From NCBI GenBank assembly GCA_027257055.1, contig JAPVLO010000039.1, positions 4,804,501 to 4,868,500 of the forward strand: DNA of 64,000 nucleotides, given 5' to 3'. This document shows, piece after piece, positions 58,886 through 64,000 of the stretch (its first letter is position 1; each line of letters begins with the position of its first letter). Origin of the DNA: Cephalopachus bancanus (lineage: Eukaryota > Chordata > Mammalia > Primates > Tarsiidae). A program made the position numbers and the translations under genes. The notes beneath the pieces are model-generated. The model was not told where the DNA came from. It saw only the letters and a list, made by a program, of their open reading frames with translations, and searched no databases.

Positions 58886-59880
58886 GCCACATGCCGTGAC
58901 ACTCAGTCACCCAAGGCAAGGTGGGCACAGTCACCGTGACAGACGGCACAAGTCAAAGCAGTGACCAGCACAGTCTGACTCCTGCAGACCTGCGTGTTGG
59001 CTGGTGGATCTCGGTGCTGACGGATAAGAAGCCACGACATTTTTACTCAATCTGTGTATGTGGAAGAGTTCTAGGTCAGGTGAGCCAAAGTCTCTCCTGA
59101 GGCGCACGCACAGAGCCACAGCCCCTCAAACCATCCCCAGATGTAAACCGGTTGATAGGCCCAGGGATGCTGGTCTGAAGGGGCGGCCAGCGAAGGTCTC
59201 GGCTGCAGTGCCTGAAGTTTGTGCTGTCATCATTCTCCCAGGCTGCCCCAAGGGGACCTATAGCCCTTCACCAGGATGACTGACGTGGGGTGGGGGTGGG
59301 GAATAATCAGACCAGTCTGGGACCACTGGACACAGGCTCTGAACTAATTACAGGGGACCCAGAGTGACAGGTCCACCAGTCAGAGCAGGGGTATGTGGTG
59401 GTCAGGTGGTTGACGAAGTGTTCATGCCAGGTTGTCTCAGCAGCTCCATGGGCCCCAAAGCCACCCTCTGGTCATTATGCAGTGGCAGCGCTGGGACTCA
59501 AATCCAACATAGAAGCTGTGCCCTTAACTTCCATGGGTCACCCTGACATCTCTGGGAAGAAAGCACCACTCAGGATTCCAGCCCCCACTCAACCTGACCC
59601 AACTCCAGTGCCCATGGTCATGGCACCAACCCCATCTTGTGCAGCATTTGAAACAAGGAAGGAAAACTAGGCACAATCAAAAGGACACAGGGCTGCCAGC
59701 TGGTCACAGGCTCTCTGGTGTGTATTGTAATTGTCACTTTTTCTCGAGTTTAATTCACCCAGCCTCATCCCCGGCAGGCGTCACACCACTGACATGAGCT
59801 CTTCTCTGTTTGTCTCCTCTTCCTCTCAACAGTGAATTCTGTAGGGGCGAAAACTGAGGGCTCGGTCAGTTTTGCTGTTG
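58886..59880. other. Unassigned, gene-free
   Basis: No exon or named repeat; short ORFs only. Confidence 0.5.
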
Positions 59881-60300
59881 TTGTTTAGTTAATAGACTTT
59901 ACATTTTGGAGCAGTTTTAGGTTTATGGGAAAATGAGCAGAAAGTGTAACACATCCATGTTTCAACGCCACCCATCCCCAGTTTCCCTGTTATTAGAAAG
60001 TGTCTTGAGTGTGGTATATTTGTTTCAACTACTGAGCCAGTATTGATACATTTTGAGTGTGGTATATTTGTTTCAACTACTGGGCCAGTATTGATACAAT
60101 TCAAGCCCATGGTTGACATTGGGTTCACTCTTCGTGCTGTTCAGCCTGTGGGTTTGGACAAGCGTCTAATGGCATGTAGCCACTGTTACAGTATCTCACA
60201 GAACAGTCTCACAGCCCTGAAAATCCCCTGTGGGAAACGCTTTCACTCTTGTGCATTCTCAAACCTCCTCCGCTGTCACTGTCGGGGTACCAGTGCCCTC
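59881..60300 (-). mobile_element. Old L1 3' region, antisense
   Basis: TTAATAGACTTTACATTTTGGAGCAGTTTTAGGTTTATGGG...GAGCAGAAAGTGTAAC and CTGGGCCAGTATTGATAC fit reverse-complement L1M 3' UTR. Contains the 48-bp tandem duplication. Confidence 0.75.
60005..60100. repeat. 48-bp tandem duplication
   Basis: Units 60005-60052 and 60053-60100 (TTGAGTGTGGTATATTTG...) differ at about two positions, so the duplication is recent relative to the L1 that contains it. Confidence 0.97.
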
Positions 60301-60935
60301 AGCTGAGGCCAGAGGCTGTTGATGGATGTTGCAACAAATGTTGCCAAACATTTCCATCAGAGACAAGTGAAGTGGCCACCATGTTACAAATGGCTTGACC
60401 TCAAAAGAAAGAGTGTGAGTTTCTCAACCCCCCAGGATTAGAACCCCTCAGGGACCACTTCCGCAATCTGATCTGATGGCCAAGTCCAAGACAAAGGGGA
60501 CTCCTTCAGCTCTTGCCTAGGAAAAACATCTATAAATTCCTTGGGCACCCACAAATGGACAACATCTGAGCCAACAGGCAAAAGTGGAAGTGTCTAGAGA
60601 AAGAAGACAGAAAGTTCTGCTTCTAGCCTTCTAAGAACAGAACTCTCACCACTCAGGGGTAGAAATAACCAATAAGGAAATGTAAATAAGGAATGGGACA
60701 ACAAGCAGAAGTGATTGCAATGGAAAGAGACTGGACTACGTGCGGGAAGACGCCTTCTGCCCTGGTGGGGTCTTCATAAGCTCATCCTGACTCCCACAAG
60801 CACCTGGGTCCCACCACAAGCAGACTCGGGCAAGGACTCAAGCACACGTGGTTTATTTGGAGGTGATTCTAGGAAACTCCAGTGATGGGCTGGTGGTGTG
60901 GGATGAATATGGGACCTGAATAAGGATGTGTTACT
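60301..60935. other. Unassigned, gene-free
   Basis: Nothing recognised with confidence. Confidence 0.5.
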
Positions 60936-61222
60936 GGTCAGGTGTGGTGGCTCAAGCCTATTGTCCCAGCACTTTGGAAGGCCGAGACGAGAGGATTGCC
61001 TGATCCCAGGGGTTCGAGACCAGCCTGGGCAACTTAGTAAGACCTCATCTCTACAATAAATCCAAAAATAGCTGGGCGTGGTGGTACATGCCTATAGTTC
61101 CAGTTACTTGGAAGGCTGAAGTGGAAGGATCGCCTGAGCCCAGCAGGTCGAGGCTGCGGTGGCTGTGAGCATTCCACTGCACTGCAGCCTGGGCGACAGA
61201 GTGAGATTCCAACTCAAAAAAA
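60936..61222 (+). mobile_element. Alu dimer
   Basis: GGTCAGGTGTGGTGGCTCAAG to CCAACTCAAAAAAAGG. It has lemur-type right-monomer text. Confidence 0.95.
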
Positions 61223-61690
61223 GGTGAGGGGGGTGTTACCGACCAAATAACCACTGTGGACAGCCTAGAGCTTAATCCAACTGAAGGTACTACAGGCCCA
61301 CCTCACATCCCAGCCTGTGAAATCAGTGAAATCTCACCAGTTACAGCTGAGAGCTGCTCCCCAGAGAGCCTCAGTTTCCAAGTACGTCTCACAGAGTGGG
61401 CATTGGTGGCCCCGGAGAGCTTCAGGCAAAGACAAACTTCACAGCATCTGCCATGAAGACACACCCAGCCCGGTCAGGCCAGTTCCAGTCAGACAGAAGT
61501 GAGCAGATGCCATTTAGAGGATGCAGGGTGATTAGAGGGAAAGTCCTCAGGCAGGTCTCGGAGATGTTGGGATTCCCACCCCCCAGGGCAGGGCTGAGGA
61601 AGCAGGTGGCTCAGCTGGGGCTCTGCAGGTGGAGGTCAACTAGAGTCTTTTTGGCTGCCAAAGCACAGGCCAGAGAGCTACAACTTCATG
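61223..61690. other. Unassigned, gene-free
   Basis: Overlapping short ORFs, none with domains. Confidence 0.5.
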
Positions 61691-61773
61691 TGCAAAATGG
61701 GGATAACAGCAGCACCTTGTGGGATTGTTGTGACAACTGAACAAAATTATGCATGTAAAGCTCTAACTGTGTA
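61691..61773 (+). repeat. MIR 3' fragment
   Basis: GTGCAAAATGGGGATAACAGCAGCACC and TGTAAAGCTCTAAC match the MIR 3' half. Confidence 0.7.
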
Positions 61774-62924
<1,151 letters not shown>

Positions 62925-63236
62925 GCCAGGTGCAGCAGCTAAAGCCTGTACTCCCAGCACCCGAGGAGGCCAAGGCAGGGGATTGCTTGAGGCCAAGAGT
63001 TCAAGATCAGCCTGGGTAACCCAGCAAGACCTCATCTCTAAGAGCAAAAAGAAAGAAAGAAAGAAAAAGCCAGCCAGATGTAGTGGTGCATGCCTGTAGT
63101 CCCAGCTACTTAGGAGGTTTGAGGCAGAAGGATCACCTGAGCCCAAGAGGTCAAGGCTGCCGTGAGCTATGATTGGGCCACTGCACTCCAGCCTGGGCAA
63201 CAGAGTAAGACCCTGACTCTAAATAAATAAATAAAA
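62925..63236 (+). mobile_element. Alu dimer with A-rich microsatellite linker
   Basis: GCCAGGTGCAGCAGCTAAAGCC start, mid-linker grown to (AAAG)n (63047-63066), and an (AAAT)n tail. CACATGTGTCTC-like sequence flanks both sides. Confidence 0.93.
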
Positions 63237-64000
63237 GGACACATGTGTCTCTAGGTTTTGGACATCTAATAGGTAGCCCCCAGGGTCATCAACACGCTTC
63301 TGTCAACCCAACTGTGAGGGCAGAATGCTGCTGGAACTTTATTTTTAATTTTAAATTTTCTTGTTAATCATCAAATGCATATAACATTGCAGGCAGATTT
63401 CAGGTTTAAAATGTCACTTTTACCATCTCACCCTTAATTCTGGGGTGTGGCTAGACTCTCATGCCTTTCTTCTCCTGCTCCCAGGAATCCTCGCCATCCA
63501 GCTCTTAGTCTATACACATGATTCATGGATGGAGATTTCTGAGGGTCTCTCCAGTCCCCCAGCACCCGATTTTCCCCCTCCTTGCACTGGACCAGATTTG
63601 TGAGCAGATGCCTGCCAGGACCAGAGACTACATGCCAGGCATCGGTATGTCTGCACCCCCCACCGCCAGCCTCCTCAGAAGAGTTGTGGACACACAGTTC
63701 CCGTCTTGATTATCCAACCATCCCCCCTCAGAGGTGTCATGGACATGCAGTGCCCGTCTTGATTATCTGAGCATCCCTGGCTCCTGTGCTGACTAGATGG
63801 ACATGCGCTGGGACCTGCTGGGTTCTGCCATGGGGGGCTGATTGCTGCAAGAGCCTTTTAATACACACAGTGCTCTTACAACAGAGCCTGCCCCCTGCCT
63901 TCTCCCTGGGATGACTGCACCATAAATGGCAGAGCTTGGAGAAGACAGCGTGGAAGGCTGCATCCACACAGCCCACGGGCCTGAGGGATACATGAGGAGG
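63237..64000. other. Unassigned, gene-free
   Basis: Contains the 53-bp tandem duplication at 63673-63779. No exon or named repeat. Confidence 0.5.
63673..63779. repeat. Imperfect 53-bp tandem duplication
   Basis: CCTCAGA...CCCGTCTTGATTATC...CATCCC repeats at 63673 and 63726 with several differences, so it is older than the 48-bp duplication at 60 kb. Confidence 0.88.

Overview
This window looks like nuclear DNA of a primate, most likely a strepsirrhine (lemur-like) one. It is packed with dimeric 7SL-derived Alu elements. Many carry an unusual consensus (GAGCCCGCGGGTTCGAGAC in the left monomer, a GGTCGAGGCTGCGGTGG block in the right monomer) that differs from ape and monkey Alus. The L1 3' ends finish in a non-anthropoid tail (CTAACCCTGAATTGTACTCC). 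It also holds the usual mammalian fossils: MIR, L2, MaLR LTRs, hAT-Charlie/MER5 elements and a mariner remnant. The species call is inference from memory of these families. Nothing bacterial is present, so there are no operons, ribosome binding sites or CRISPR arrays.

Layout. 1-4.7 kb: old L1 mosaic with two Alus. 4.7-8.0 kb: MIR, L2, MER5A and two MaLR LTRs. 8.0-9.0 kb: lemur-type L1 3' ends in partial tandem. 9-14 kb: L2, old antisense L1, and an old hAT-like element carrying a mariner fragment and an Alu. 14.2-22 kb: a long old L1 interrupted by a younger L1, an Alu and two Alu monomers. 22-25.6 kb: mostly unique, with a snapback palindrome at 22.4 kb. 25.6-29.3 kb: a rearranged antisense L1 and older L1 pieces. 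29.6-29.9 kb: remnant of a hAT transposase. 30-45 kb: mainly unique and old-repeat DNA with an RPS24 processed pseudogene (36.6 kb), a large GGAT minisatellite (42.6-43.1 kb) and two AT-rich, homeodomain-motif-rich stretches that could be conserved elements. 45-56 kb: dense plus-strand Alus and two long-spaced inverted repeats. 56.4-58.3 kb: a strong CpG island. 58.3-64 kb: Alu, MIR and L1 fragments with unique DNA.

The only likely protein-coding gene segment is a first coding exon on the minus strand at 57592-57410. It has an optimal Kozak context, 61 codons and a consensus GTGAGT donor, all inside the CpG island. I do not recognise the protein. If this is right, the DNA to the left of 57.4 kb begins with its first intron. 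I recognised no other exon, but small exons cannot be excluded by eye.

I found no previously undescribed gene system. The most unusual structure is a set of foldback arrangements: a perfect 32-bp hairpin inside a MIR at 56.0 kb, a 40-bp-arm hairpin plus tandem duplication at 22.4 kb, and two inverted repeats with about 665-bp spacers at 45.4-46.5 and 51.9-52.7 kb. These look like products of template-switch or inverted-duplication mutation. Repeat family names and boundaries are by eye and should be read as approximate to tens of bases.
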